From assembly GCF_002188465.1 (NCBI RefSeq), contig NZ_NINW01000047.1, positions 1 to 56,603 of the forward strand: a stretch of 56,603 bases of DNA, written 5' to 3'. This stretch comes from Pigmentiphaga sp. NML080357. GTDB taxonomy: Bacteria > Pseudomonadota > Gammaproteobacteria > Burkholderiales > Burkholderiaceae_B. Each line of letters opens with the position of its first letter. The stretch's first letter is position 1. Positions 31,741 to 38,918 of this stretch are shown piece by piece. Position numbers and translations under genes: made by a program. A model generated the notes under the pieces. It was not told the origin of the DNA. It ran no database searches and worked only from the letters and a program-made list of their open reading frames with translations.

Positions 31741-31958
31741 CTGCCGTCGTTCTGGAATCGACGTTGACTTGTCCGGAGTGCGGTCACACCAAGACCGAGA
31801 CCATGCCTACCGATGCCTGCCAGTGGTTCTATGAGTGCGAGGCCTGCCACGCCATACTCAAGCCCAAGCCCGGGGACTGCTGCGTCTATTGCTCCTACGG
31901 CACTGTGCCGTGCCCACCAATCCAGGAGCGTGGCAGAGGTAGTTGTTGCGCCAGCTGA
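31737..31958 (+). CDS. GDCCVxC-motif small protein, mer-associated
   Basis: 73 residues with eleven cysteines: LTCPECGHTKTE, FYECEACHAILKPKPG, the signature GDCCVYCSYGTVPCPP and a CC near the C-terminus. This is the GDCCVxC family, in which some members have selenocysteine; this one has only cysteines. A start overlapping the last codons of merP (ATGA-like GTGACT) shows it belongs to the mer operon. Thiol-rich metal binding is likely. The N-terminal zinc-ribbon-like CPEC..CEAC agrees. The exact role is unknown. Confidence 0.85.
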   Translation: MTAVVLESTLTCPECGHTKTETMPTDACQWFYECEACHAILKPKPGDCCVYCSYGTVPCPPIQERGRGSCCAS

Positions 31959-31967
31959 GCGCCAGTC

Positions 31968-32432
31968 TCAAGCTGAAGGAAAGCCCAGCAGCCGACGCTG
32001 CTCGCCCCAGTCGCGAGGCAGCAGGTCTTGGCGGCCACGCAGCGTGTGCAGATTCAGATGCCGGGGCTGGCGGCCCTCGAAAATCGCCTCGACGATGTCC
32101 GGTGCCAGCATGGTCATGCGCAGCACCTCGGCCGCCCAGCCTGGCTCCAGTTTCAGCGCGCGCGCCAGGTCGGCGGTCGTCGGATAGACGCCTTCGTCGA
32201 TCAGCCGCTTCCAGTAGAACGCCTTGCCGAGCGTCTTGATCATCGGCACGTCGAAGCCACCCGTCACAGTGGCGGCATCGGGCGCGGGCGGGATCAGCAG
32301 CTTGCGGTTCTGGCGGCGCTTGATCGTCAGCGGCACCAGCGTGACGCGCTGGCCATCGCTGACGTAGCTGCGGGCATCGGTTCCGACCTCGACGCGGATA
32401 GCGCGCTTGCGCGGGTTCGTCGTGGTGCTCAT
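31968..32432 (-). CDS. Recombinase-associated protein (KorB/ParB-HTH-like)
   Basis: 154 residues. The N-terminal part is basic (NPRKRAIRVEVGTDARSYVS, TIKRRQNRKLLIPP). The central part looks like a ParB/KorB-type HTH (DEGVYPTTADLARALKLEPG, VLRMTMLAPDIVEAIFEG). Genes of this type sit directly after large serine recombinases in phages and islands. It overlaps the recombinase stop/start by four bases and probably assists it or controls its expression. The name is by association. Confidence 0.7.
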   Translation of the reverse strand: MSTTTNPRKRAIRVEVGTDARSYVSDGQRVTLVPLTIKRRQNRKLLIPPAPDAATVTGGFDVPMIKTLGKAFYWKRLIDEGVYPTTADLARALKLEPGWAAEVLRMTMLAPDIVEAIFEGRQPRHLNLHTLRGRQDLLPRDWGEQRRLLGFPSA

Positions 32433-33859
32433 GCCGGTGTTTCCTCGGTCTGTGCGCTGGATTCCTCGACCAGCGGATGCGCGCCGATCTCGGGCCCCAA
32501 TCCCAGCCAGCCGTCCTCGCGCCAGAGGATGTCGAGTCCGTGCTCATGCAGTTGGACCCGCTCGATCAGCAGCCGCGCGATGCGTTGCTGCTCGGCCGGG
32601 AACAACTGCGCCCACACGTCGCCGATGCGTCGCATCGCCACCACCACCTGCGCTTCATCGAGGGCAGCACCGGCCGGGTGGCGCTGGCACGCCCGCCAGG
32701 TGCCGATCAGCACCTCCGGCGCCGAGAGCGCCGCGTGGATCTGCGTCAACACCGCGTTCTCGATCTCGGCCGCGGGCAGATGCCCGACGTCCGGGGCGTC
32801 CGGCGCCAGGCTCGCGCCCGCGTTGCGGCGCTTGTGCAGGTAGGGGACGTAGTAGCGGTAGGTGCGTCCGCTCTTCTTCTTGACGAAGGTGTGCAGCATG
32901 CGCTGCCCATCGGGCGCGAACAGCAGCCCCGCGAGCAGGGCCGGATGCTTGGCGCGGTGCTCGCGCGGCGCCTGCTTGCGGCGCGCGATGAACGCGTGCG
33001 CGGCGTCCCACAGGTCTTGCGGCACGATCGCTTCGTGTTGGCCGGGATACCACGTGCCGTGGTTGCGGATCTCACCCAGGTAGATGCGGTTGCGCAGCAG
33101 CGCGAAGATGAACTGCTGGTCGATGGGTCGGCCCGTGCGCCGGCGCCCGCCTTGGGTCACCCAGGCCTTGGTGGTGTGCCCCTCGACCGCCATCTCCCGC
33201 ACCAGCCGTGCAGCCGAGCCATGCTCGGCGTAGCGCCGGAAGATGTCACGCACGAGTGCGGCCTCGCGCTCGTTGACGACGAGCTTGCGATCGACGACGT
33301 CATAGCCCAGCGGCGGCATGCCGCCCATCCACATGCCCTTCGCCTTGGAGGCGGCGATCTTGTCGCGGATGCGCTCGCCGGTGACCTCGCGCTCGAACTG
33401 CGCGAAGGACAGCAGGATGTTGAGCGTGAGCCGCCCCATCGAGGTGGTGGTGTTGAACTGCTGCGTGACCGAGACGAAGGAGACGCCGTTGCGGTCGAAC
33501 ACCTCCACCAGCTTGGCGAAGTCCGCGAGGCTTCGCGTCAATCGGTCGATCTTGTAGACGACCACGATGTCGATCCTGCCGGCATCGATGTCGGCGAGCA
33601 GCCGTTTGAGCGCCGGGCGGTCGAGATTACCGCCGGAGTAGCCGCCGTCGTCATAACCCTCCTCGACGGCGATCCAGCCCTCGTGGCGTTGGCTGGCGAT
33701 GAAGGCCAGCCCCGCGTCGCGTTGGGCCTCCAGGCTGTTGTACTCCTGGTCCAGTCCCTCGTCGGTGGACTTGCGGGTGTAGACCGCACAGCGCCTCGAT
33801 GGCGTGACGGGACCAGGCGTCGGCATGGTCGACGGGGATGCGGGCCATCGTGATCTCAT
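32429..33859 (-). CDS. Large serine recombinase (phage integrase)
   Basis: Start MRSRWPASPSTMPTPG at 33859 with AAGGAG five bases upstream; 476 residues. The resolvase/invertase catalytic domain (about 21-165) has CAVYTRKSTDEGL with nucleophile Ser31, and DIVVVYKIDRLTRSLADFA. The recombinase domain follows (GMPPLGYDVVDRKLVVNERE, GEIRNHGTWYPGQHEAIV). It probably integrates and excises this prophage; no tyrosine integrase is seen. It needs only short att cores, so the exact prophage ends are not visible by repeats. It starts in an ATGA overlap with DUF2924. Confidence 0.93.
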   Translation of the reverse strand: MRSRWPASPSTMPTPGPVTPSRRCAVYTRKSTDEGLDQEYNSLEAQRDAGLAFIASQRHEGWIAVEEGYDDGGYSGGNLDRPALKRLLADIDAGRIDIVVVYKIDRLTRSLADFAKLVEVFDRNGVSFVSVTQQFNTTTSMGRLTLNILLSFAQFEREVTGERIRDKIAASKAKGMWMGGMPPLGYDVVDRKLVVNEREAALVRDIFRRYAEHGSAARLVREMAVEGHTTKAWVTQGGRRRTGRPIDQQFIFALLRNRIYLGEIRNHGTWYPGQHEAIVPQDLWDAAHAFIARRKQAPREHRAKHPALLAGLLFAPDGQRMLHTFVKKKSGRTYRYYVPYLHKRRNAGASLAPDAPDVGHLPAAEIENAVLTQIHAALSAPEVLIGTWRACQRHPAGAALDEAQVVVAMRRIGDVWAQLFPAEQQRIARLLIERVQLHEHGLDILWREDGWLGLGPEIGAHPLVEESSAQTEETPA

Positions 33860-34329
33860 GCCGGCTCCTTCTGGCCGTGCTTGGTCTTGAGGCCGAAGAA
33901 CGCGGGGCCCGACCAAGGCGTGCCGGTGATGTGGCGGGCAATCGCCGTCAGGCTCTTGAACCGCTGCCCCTGATACTCGAAGTCGTTCGGGCCGCGCACC
34001 AGGACGCGGTGCTCGACGTCGTCGAAGATCCGCGTGAGCACGGTGCCCGGTAGCAGCCGACTCGCGTCGCGGCGCAGTTGGCGCGGCAGGATGCCCGTCT
34101 CACCGATCTCCTCGAGCTTGCGGCGGGTCGCGGGCTTCAACCCGCCGAAGGCGCGCTCCTGGATCCTGTAGGCGAGCCGACTCTCCAGCCACGTGCGGTG
34201 GTGATGCTTGGGCCGCTCCTCGAAGTACTCGTCCCACAGCGCCCAGAGGCTGTCCATCGGCAGGTGGGGCAGCTGGGCGATGCGAGCGGCGATGGTGGTA
34301 GCGTCGACTGTGGGTGCGTGTGCCGTCAT
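33856..34329 (-). CDS. DUF2924 family protein, serine-recombinase companion
   Basis: 157 residues, start at 34329 with GGAG seven bases upstream. The pattern IARIAQLPHLPMDSLWALWD, WLESRLAYRIQERAFGG, RLLPGTVLTRIFDDVEHRV and SLTAIARHITGTPWSGPAFF is DUF2924, which nearly always precedes a serine recombinase in phages. It may act as a DNA-binding accessory or directionality factor; this is inference from constant association. Four-base overlap with the integrase start. Confidence 0.9.
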   Translation of the reverse strand: MTAHAPTVDATTIAARIAQLPHLPMDSLWALWDEYFEERPKHHHRTWLESRLAYRIQERAFGGLKPATRRKLEEIGETGILPRQLRRDASRLLPGTVLTRIFDDVEHRVLVRGPNDFEYQGQRFKSLTAIARHITGTPWSGPAFFGLKTKHGQKEPA

Positions 34330-34638
34330 GGGCGAACTCCGTTGTTGTTATCGGGGTTCGCATTCACGCGCTGTTGGCCGACAAAGCCAAGGCCAACTTC
34401 GTCTCTGGTGTCGGAAAGCGGGAGTTCGCGGCGGGCGCGAAGCCGCAGAAGGCCTGCGGCGAGGAGATCAACGACTTCCTGGTGCGCGTGCCTTGGCTGA
34501 TCGGCGGCAGGAGAAAGGGAGAAAGGTTCGAGTTCGTGCATCGCAAGCGTTCCTATGGAAAACGCTTGTCATGCTAGGAATCGATGGGGCTCCGCGTAAC
34601 GTGTTCTGGCGGGGATGCGCGGGCTACGGCGCCCTGCG
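34330..34638. other. Gene-free stretch before the integrase operon
   Basis: 309 bases. Near the start are ggcgaac (34331-34337) and ggttcgc (34355-34361), partial matches in inverted order to the 30475-30529 repeats, 24 bases apart. An 8-base inverted repeat caagcgtt/aacgcttg lies at 34544-34568. The leftward promoter of the integrase operon is expected here, but I do not see a convincing one. Confidence 0.5.
34544..34568. repeat. Inverted repeat caagcgtt / aacgcttg
   Basis: Perfect 8-base arms around a 9-base loop, 71 bases beyond the ImmA stop. Without a T-run it is more likely an operator or att-like site than a terminator. Confidence 0.4.
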
Positions 34639-35568
34639 TCATCGCATCGGGTGCTGGCCTGTCGAGACGAACCGGTCATCGCAGTCGTTGCTTTCGCCAT
34701 CCTGCCAGGATCGATCCCAAGCGCGCGGCTCGGCGCTCTCCAACAGCAGCAGGGTCAGGACGCGATCTCTCGAGGCGTAGCTGTGCTTGAACTCGCGCAG
34801 CTTCATGTAGGGCGCCTCCTCGGGGCACCAGATCGCAGCAGACATCTCGACGCCGTCCCATGCCTGCTCGACGCTCGCGTCGGCGGCGAGCGTGCCGGGT
34901 AAGGGCTCTTGCGGATCGCCGGTGCGCCGGATGCGCGCCCGGGTTCTCACGGCGCTGCTGCTGCGCCATTCGTACTTCGCGTAGCCGTTGTCCCAGTAGA
35001 CCAAGATGGCGCGCTGCGGGGTGAACTTGATGAAGCGGATGCACAGCGCCTCGAACGACACCTGGAAGCGCTCGGCAATGGCGCTGAGGACGTGCAGATC
35101 GATGCGTCGGTTCGAGATCCACTCGCGCAGCCGATCACCGGGCATCAGCAAGTTGCCGGCGAAATCGTCGGCCTCGCGCTCGATCAGGCGCATCGTCTCG
35201 TGGCCGGAGTGGACGCTTTCCTTGTCACAGTTGAAACGCGGCTGCCGGTCGCGGTGCAGGACGAAGTGCCCGAGCTCGTGAGCGATGGTGAATCGCTGGC
35301 GCTGCGGGCTGACCGTGCCGTTGTAGGCGATACCCCAGACCTGAGGGTCACCGGGGTCCCGCGCCAGCAGGCCCTCGAAGGCATCGTCGTTGAACTGCAC
35401 CGGGGGACGAATTTCCCGAACCCCTTTGCCGTAGGGCGTGGTCGGCAGCATCTGCCGCACGACATCGAGATCGATGGCCTCGGGCACGTCCGCGCCGTAC
35501 CAAGCCCGCAACCAGTGGTGGACTTTGTTGGCGGCGATCGCGCCGTTGAGGGCCGGGGGCGTGTTCAC
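34639..35568 (-). CDS. ImmA/IrrE-type metallopeptidase
   Basis: 309 residues. The zinc site is FTIAHELGHFVLHRD (H97, E98, H101), with the downstream acid probably in IEREADDFAGNLLMP (near 135). This is the ImmA/IrrE family. In ICEBs1, ImmA cleaves the ImmR repressor upon signal to induce excision. Here the same pairing is seen: the XRE repressor is directly upstream with an ATGA overlap. So repressor cleavage as the induction switch is a reasonable inference. Confidence 0.9.
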   Translation of the reverse strand: MNTPPALNGAIAANKVHHWLRAWYGADVPEAIDLDVVRQMLPTTPYGKGVREIRPPVQFNDDAFEGLLARDPGDPQVWGIAYNGTVSPQRQRFTIAHELGHFVLHRDRQPRFNCDKESVHSGHETMRLIEREADDFAGNLLMPGDRLREWISNRRIDLHVLSAIAERFQVSFEALCIRFIKFTPQRAILVYWDNGYAKYEWRSSSAVRTRARIRRTGDPQEPLPGTLAADASVEQAWDGVEMSAAIWCPEEAPYMKLREFKHSYASRDRVLTLLLLESAEPRAWDRSWQDGESNDCDDRFVSTGQHPMR

Positions 35569-35912
35569 CTTTTGCTTTCCGGCAGATCCTTGTCCGGGAA
35601 GATGATCTTCAGCGCTTGGCGCACCCGGTCCTTCTCAGCTTCGGTCATGCCGGCATAGGCACGGAAGAAGGCCACATCCTCGGGGCTGGCCTCGGGGACC
35701 TGGGGCATGGGCTCGCCCATGATGTCTTCCATCGTGACGCCCAGCACCTTGGCCAGCGCCTGCACGCGCTCAGCCGAGGGGCGTTGACCCTCCTTCATCT
35801 CCAGTTCCCAGATGTAGGCCTTGGTGCAGCCGACCGCGTCGGCCACCTGCTGCAGGGTCAACTTCTTCGCCTCGCGGAATCGCCGCAGGCGTACTCCAAA
35901 CGCCGAAGCCAT
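35565..35912 (-). CDS. XRE-family prophage repressor
   Basis: Start MASAFGVRLRRFREAKKLTL at 35912 (115 residues). Residues about 8-62 form a Cro/CI-type HTH (QQVADAVGCTKAYIWELEM, AERVQALAKVLGVTMEDIMG). The C-terminal part (EDVAFFRAYAGMTEAEKDRV) is helical, probably for dimerisation or the ImmA cut site. It is divergent from the 36156 gene. A 17-base dyad GTATA-N7-TATAC at 35964-35980 sits in the gap. Confidence 0.9.
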   Translation of the reverse strand: MASAFGVRLRRFREAKKLTLQQVADAVGCTKAYIWELEMKEGQRPSAERVQALAKVLGVTMEDIMGEPMPQVPEASPEDVAFFRAYAGMTEAEKDRVRQALKIIFPDKDLPESKR

Positions 35913-35963
35913 GGCGATGTCCCGTCTCGAATCGACTGTCAGTGTAGGAAAACAGACCCAAAA

Positions 35964-35980
35964 GTATAGCCACGATATAC
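35964..35980. promoter_or_regulatory. Candidate repressor operator, GTATA-N7-TATAC
   Basis: A 17-base dyad in the 243-base gap between the repressor and the divergent plus-strand gene, 52 bases from the repressor start. Its placement fits autoregulation. On the minus strand the left arm falls within TATACT, which could serve as a -10 for the repressor. Confidence 0.5.
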
Positions 35981-36007
35981 CAAAAAGCGCCAGACGTGCC
36001 GCGATGA

Positions 36008-36036
36008 TTGACAGGCGGAATGGGGCGGGACACAAT
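36008..36036 (+). promoter_or_regulatory. Candidate sigma-70 promoter of the plus-strand cassette
   Basis: TTGACA at 36008-36013, 17-base spacer, CACAAT at 36031-36036 (4 of 6 matches). It lies 120 bases upstream of the ATG at 36156 and about 28 bases from the GTATA dyad, so it could be active in the lysogen or under the repressor's control. Confidence 0.55.
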
Positions 36037-36155
36037 CGCGCTGTATCTCGCTGCTTTACGCTGGTGAGAGCCCTGTTCGGTAACCCCGTCGCCGGCCCGC
36101 GAACCCGCCCCTCGGTCCGCAGCCCTCGACACCTCTTGCGGAAAGGACCGAGAAG

Positions 36156-37409
36156 ATGAAGAAGACCTTCGTCGACGTGCTGCTCGAACTGCCGGTGGAC
36201 GCGACGCTCAGCGCTTTCCTGGCCTCGCACGGCCTGCCCGTGGCCGACGATTTCGACTGGGAGGACACGCCGCGCACCTCGCAGGCGCTGGTGGAGGCCG
36301 TTCGCGCCTGGCCCGACGTCGCCGCCCGCGACCGTCTGATCGGCAACCTCATGGCCAGCGTCCAGTTGGCCGACCCGGCCGGCAAGCAGGCGATGTTCCA
36401 GGCCGCCGCCGGGGACGGCGCCGCGCTGCTGGGCCTGGTGGGATGCCGGAGCGACACCCACCGCTCCTTCTGGCTGTATGCCAGCCACCCGGCGCTGTTC
36501 GAGCGGGCCTGTGAGTTCGACTACCTGGAGCGCCACGGATCGCAGGCCCAGCAGCACGACCTCGGCGTGAAGCGTCGGCCGAACACCTCGGATGCCGCGC
36601 TGGCCGCGCTGCGCCAGGCCATCTCGGCCTTCTATCAGCGCGAACTGCAGTGCGGCGACGGCAGCGTGGCTTACTTGGTGGAACGCCGCCCCGGCATGTT
36701 CCTGCTGACGGTCCACGTCAAGGACCTGGCCATGCTGCGCCTGGAGTTCGAGGGCGCCCATCTCACCCGTCGCGTCGGCAACCCGAACATCCACATGGTG
36801 CTGGAGTACGCCGTGGCCACTGGGGTCGTTCGCACCCTCGTGCGCGGTGGCGCCAAGTACCACCAGATGCTCGTGGACGCCTTCGCCGAGCACCTGCTGG
36901 GCGTCAAGGTGGACGCGCACCGTATCAAGCCGCCGACGCTGGACCTGTCGGTCTTGCGCCTCGGCTTCGACGTGCCGCAGGCCGTGGCGGACGGCTTCGT
37001 GGCGCTGCAGGTCAAGTCCCTCTCGGTGTTGAGTCCGAGCACGGCATTGAAGCTCGATTGCACGGCGATGGCGTCGAGCGAGCAGCGCTGCGTCACCGAA
37101 CTGCTGCGCGAGGAGTTCCCCGGTGAGGACCCGCTGGCCCGCGGCTGGTTGATCACGGCGGCACGCATCAACCTCTACTACCCGCCCGAACCCGGAAAGG
37201 CTCGTTCCAAGGTCGTCACGGTCGAGGTGACGCGTCGCGGACGGCTGAACCTGCACAAGTTCGATGCCGCGTTGCAGGCGCAGTTGGAGGGCTACCTGGT
37301 CTCGCTGGGCATCTTGCAGCCCGGCCAGACGCTGAACGTCCGGGAAGCGCCGCCGGAAGCGGGAACTGCCAATCCTGAGCCGCATCGCTCCACGATTGGC
37401 GAGGACTAA
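36156..37409 (+). CDS. Unassigned 417-aa protein, first gene of a prophage-end cassette
   Basis: 417 residues, start MKKTFVDVLLELPVDATLSA behind ggaaaggaccgag. No motif I can name. It has an acidic N-terminus (ADDFDWEDTPRTSQAL), a middle region with alternating strands (YLVERRPGMFLLTVHVKDLA, MLRLEFEGAHLTRRVGNPNI) and repeated 'K-PPTLDLSVLRLGFDVP' style strands. It has no signal peptide and no membrane segment. It pairs with the Zn-ribbon protein three bases downstream. Situated at the prophage end, expressed against the lytic genes, it has the position of a lysogenic-conversion or defence gene. Function unknown. Confidence 0.8.
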   Translation: MKKTFVDVLLELPVDATLSAFLASHGLPVADDFDWEDTPRTSQALVEAVRAWPDVAARDRLIGNLMASVQLADPAGKQAMFQAAAGDGAALLGLVGCRSDTHRSFWLYASHPALFERACEFDYLERHGSQAQQHDLGVKRRPNTSDAALAALRQAISAFYQRELQCGDGSVAYLVERRPGMFLLTVHVKDLAMLRLEFEGAHLTRRVGNPNIHMVLEYAVATGVVRTLVRGGAKYHQMLVDAFAEHLLGVKVDAHRIKPPTLDLSVLRLGFDVPQAVADGFVALQVKSLSVLSPSTALKLDCTAMASSEQRCVTELLREEFPGEDPLARGWLITAARINLYYPPEPGKARSKVVTVEVTRRGRLNLHKFDAALQAQLEGYLVSLGILQPGQTLNVREAPPEAGTANPEPHRSTIGED

Positions 37410-37412
37410 CCG

Positions 37413-38378
37413 GTGGCCACGCACGACGCCTGGGCCTTGGTGTGCCGCTTGTTCGCGGGCGGCACGCCCATCCTTCGAGCGGCGCTCTCTCCCCGCGAGA
37501 TCGCCGCCTTGCCGGCCCTCGGGCAGGCGGTGAAGCCCACGGCCCTGGACCAGCGGTTCGTGCTGTGCCCCTACTGCCACCAGCACCGGGCGCAGGTCTG
37601 GGGCAACGGGCACCAGGGGCGTACCTGCCATTGCCCCGAGTGCGGGCCGGTGGACGTCGCGGCCGACGACATGGCCGCGTTGGCGCTGGACGAGGACTGG
37701 CTGCGCCGAAAGCTGCGGCTGGCGCTTTCGATCGAGAGCCGCGACGGCATCGACGCCCTCGGCGATGGCGTGTGGCGCCTTGGCGATTCCCGGTGCTCGC
37801 CAGTCCTGCTGGCGCGCGATCTGATCCGGCTATGGCGCGAGCCGGCCCTGCTGGAGCGGGTGCGGGTCGCAGGCGGGCCGATCCGCGTCATCACGCCGAA
37901 GCCGCGCGAGACGCGCGGGGCGCCCTTCGGCCCGGGCGTGGAGTGGTTGGCTCTGGAGGATCGGTTCGCCTTCTACGGCGGCGGCATCTCGTTCATCGGC
38001 ATGTCGGGTGAGCCACCAGGCCCGCAGGCCAGCGATCCAACGACGCCGGTGAAGGGGCCTTTCTCGGCGGATTTCCGCTGGGTCACGCTGCCCGAGGGGC
38101 CGCACGGCCCGATCCGGCTGACCGAGGCTCAGGCAGCAGTGTTCGAGGCCCTGTGGTCGTTCAAGGGGGAGCCCCGCACCGCCGAACAGGTCATGCGGCG
38201 TGCCGGGCTCGACAGCGCCAAGCCCATCGACGTGTTCAAGGTCAAGACGCGCGACAAGGGCAAGCCGGAAGCCGAAGGGCCACTCGTTGCATACCGGGCC
38301 CTCGTCCAGGTCGTGCAGGGGCGCCCGGGGCTGTACTCGATGCCCTGTGCTGCAGCATTGAGCCCCGTGCAGGCTTGA
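37413..38378 (+). CDS. Unassigned zinc-ribbon/winged-helix protein, second gene of the cassette
   Basis: GTG start at 37413 with GAGGA (37401-37405) seven bases upstream; 321 residues. Cysteines LCPYCHQH (about 50-53) and CHCPECGP (about 72-76) form a zinc ribbon. The C-terminal third reads like a winged helix (LTEAQAAVFEALWSFKGEPR, TAEQVMRRAGLDSAKPIDVF). So it may bind nucleic acid. Three bases separate it from the 417-residue gene, showing an operon. I cannot assign a family; a sensor/effector pair for phage defence or superinfection exclusion is only a guess. Confidence 0.8.
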   Translation: MATHDAWALVCRLFAGGTPILRAALSPREIAALPALGQAVKPTALDQRFVLCPYCHQHRAQVWGNGHQGRTCHCPECGPVDVAADDMAALALDEDWLRRKLRLALSIESRDGIDALGDGVWRLGDSRCSPVLLARDLIRLWREPALLERVRVAGGPIRVITPKPRETRGAPFGPGVEWLALEDRFAFYGGGISFIGMSGEPPGPQASDPTTPVKGPFSADFRWVTLPEGPHGPIRLTEAQAAVFEALWSFKGEPRTAEQVMRRAGLDSAKPIDVFKVKTRDKGKPEAEGPLVAYRALVQVVQGRPGLYSMPCAAALSPVQA

Positions 38379-38608
38379 TGCCTTGCTCTTCCAAGCACGA
38401 TGAACAACCGCTGGCCGTGACGCACGCGCAAGTCATTGACGTACGAGGCCGCCTGCGTGCGCTTCCGCCAAGAAGTTGGCGCCGGTTTTGAGAGAAGAGA
38501 GAGCAAAAGAGAGTCGAACTGGGCGACTTTCGGGCGGTGCGGCTTCACTGCGTGGCACACGCAGAACGCCGCCGAACCCCGCGCGGCGTCGGGGAACCCG
38601 GAAACGAA
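38379..38608. other. Prophage-chromosome junction region
   Basis: 230 bases with no supported gene between the cassette and the tRNA-Phe terminator. The right prophage end probably lies here. A weak hairpin cgccaa-gaag-ttggcg (38466-38481) followed by TTTT at 38486-38489 could end the cassette transcript. No direct repeat marking att is visible, as expected for a serine integrase. Confidence 0.4.
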
Positions 38609-38636
38609 AACGCCCAACCGATAGAGGTTGGGCGTT
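38609..38636 (-). terminator. Intrinsic terminator of tRNA-Phe
   Basis: Perfect 11-bp stem (aacgcccaacc at 38609-38619, ggttgggcgtt at 38626-38636), loop gataga. On the minus strand it is followed by TTCG and TTT. It lies seven bases past the tRNA 3' end and is intact, so the prophage has not disrupted the tRNA unit. Confidence 0.8.
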
Positions 38637-38642
38637 GAAAAG

Positions 38643-38718
38643 TGGTGGCCTGGGGCGGAATCGAACCACCGACACGCGGATTTTCAATCCGCTGCTCTAC
38701 CAACTGAGCTACCAGGCC
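38643..38718 (-). tRNA. tRNA-Phe (GAA)
   Basis: 76 bases on the minus strand. Acceptor arms GGCCTGG and CCAGGCC pair, the discriminator A and an encoded CCA follow. D-arm TAGCTCAGTTGGTAGAGC, anticodon loop TTGAAAA with anticodon GAA between GCGGA/TCCGC stems, and the T-arm GGTTCGATTCC are all intact. tRNA genes often mark island borders, but the encoded 3' end and terminator are undisturbed here. Confidence 0.97.
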
Positions 38719-38792
38719 AGTGTCGCAACGAGCGCTGCAACGAAACGCTTTACGGCTACGCGAAATTAAGCGCGTCCCGTAAAGAACGCAGG

Positions 38793-38821
38793 ATATTACA
38801 CACTTTTTTCCCGCTTGGCAA
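38793..38821 (-). promoter_or_regulatory. Sigma-70 promoter of tRNA-Phe
   Basis: On the minus strand TTGCCA (38821-38816), a 17-base spacer, and TAATAT (38798-38793). It is 75 bases upstream of the tRNA 5' end, a likely 5' leader processed by RNase P. Confidence 0.7.
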
Positions 38822-38873
38822 AGCGCTCGGCCCTATGCGACCGCCCGTCGCACCCTCCCCCGCCCCGACCCTT

Positions 38874-38879
38874 TATAAT
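38874..38879 (+). promoter_or_regulatory. Candidate -10 element of hemA (TATAAT)
   Basis: A perfect TATAAT 40 bases before the hemA ATG. There is no good -35 at the right spacing (the region is a C-run). The upstream sequence faces the tRNA promoter in opposite direction. Confidence 0.45.
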
Positions 38880-38918
38880 GGCGGGTGGCCCTCCTCATCC
38901 GGGCCCTTTTTCCTGCCC

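Noticed and set aside
33651-33941. Alternative frame MARIPVDHADAWSRH as start of the integrase
   Set aside because: It is out of frame with the recombinase and stops being protein-like. The ATG at 33859 has a strong AAGGAG and an ATGA overlap with DUF2924.
35565-37631. Very long minus-strand open frame (688 codons) running through the two-gene cassette into the repressor
   Set aside because: Only the last 115 codons (the XRE repressor) have protein-like sequence and a plausible start. The rest is an antisense shadow of the 417-residue gene in GC-rich DNA.
38433-38687. Small minus-strand frame over the tRNA-Phe
   Set aside because: Its N-terminal [10 protein letters not shown] is the well-known artefact of translating a tRNA 3' half; no gene.
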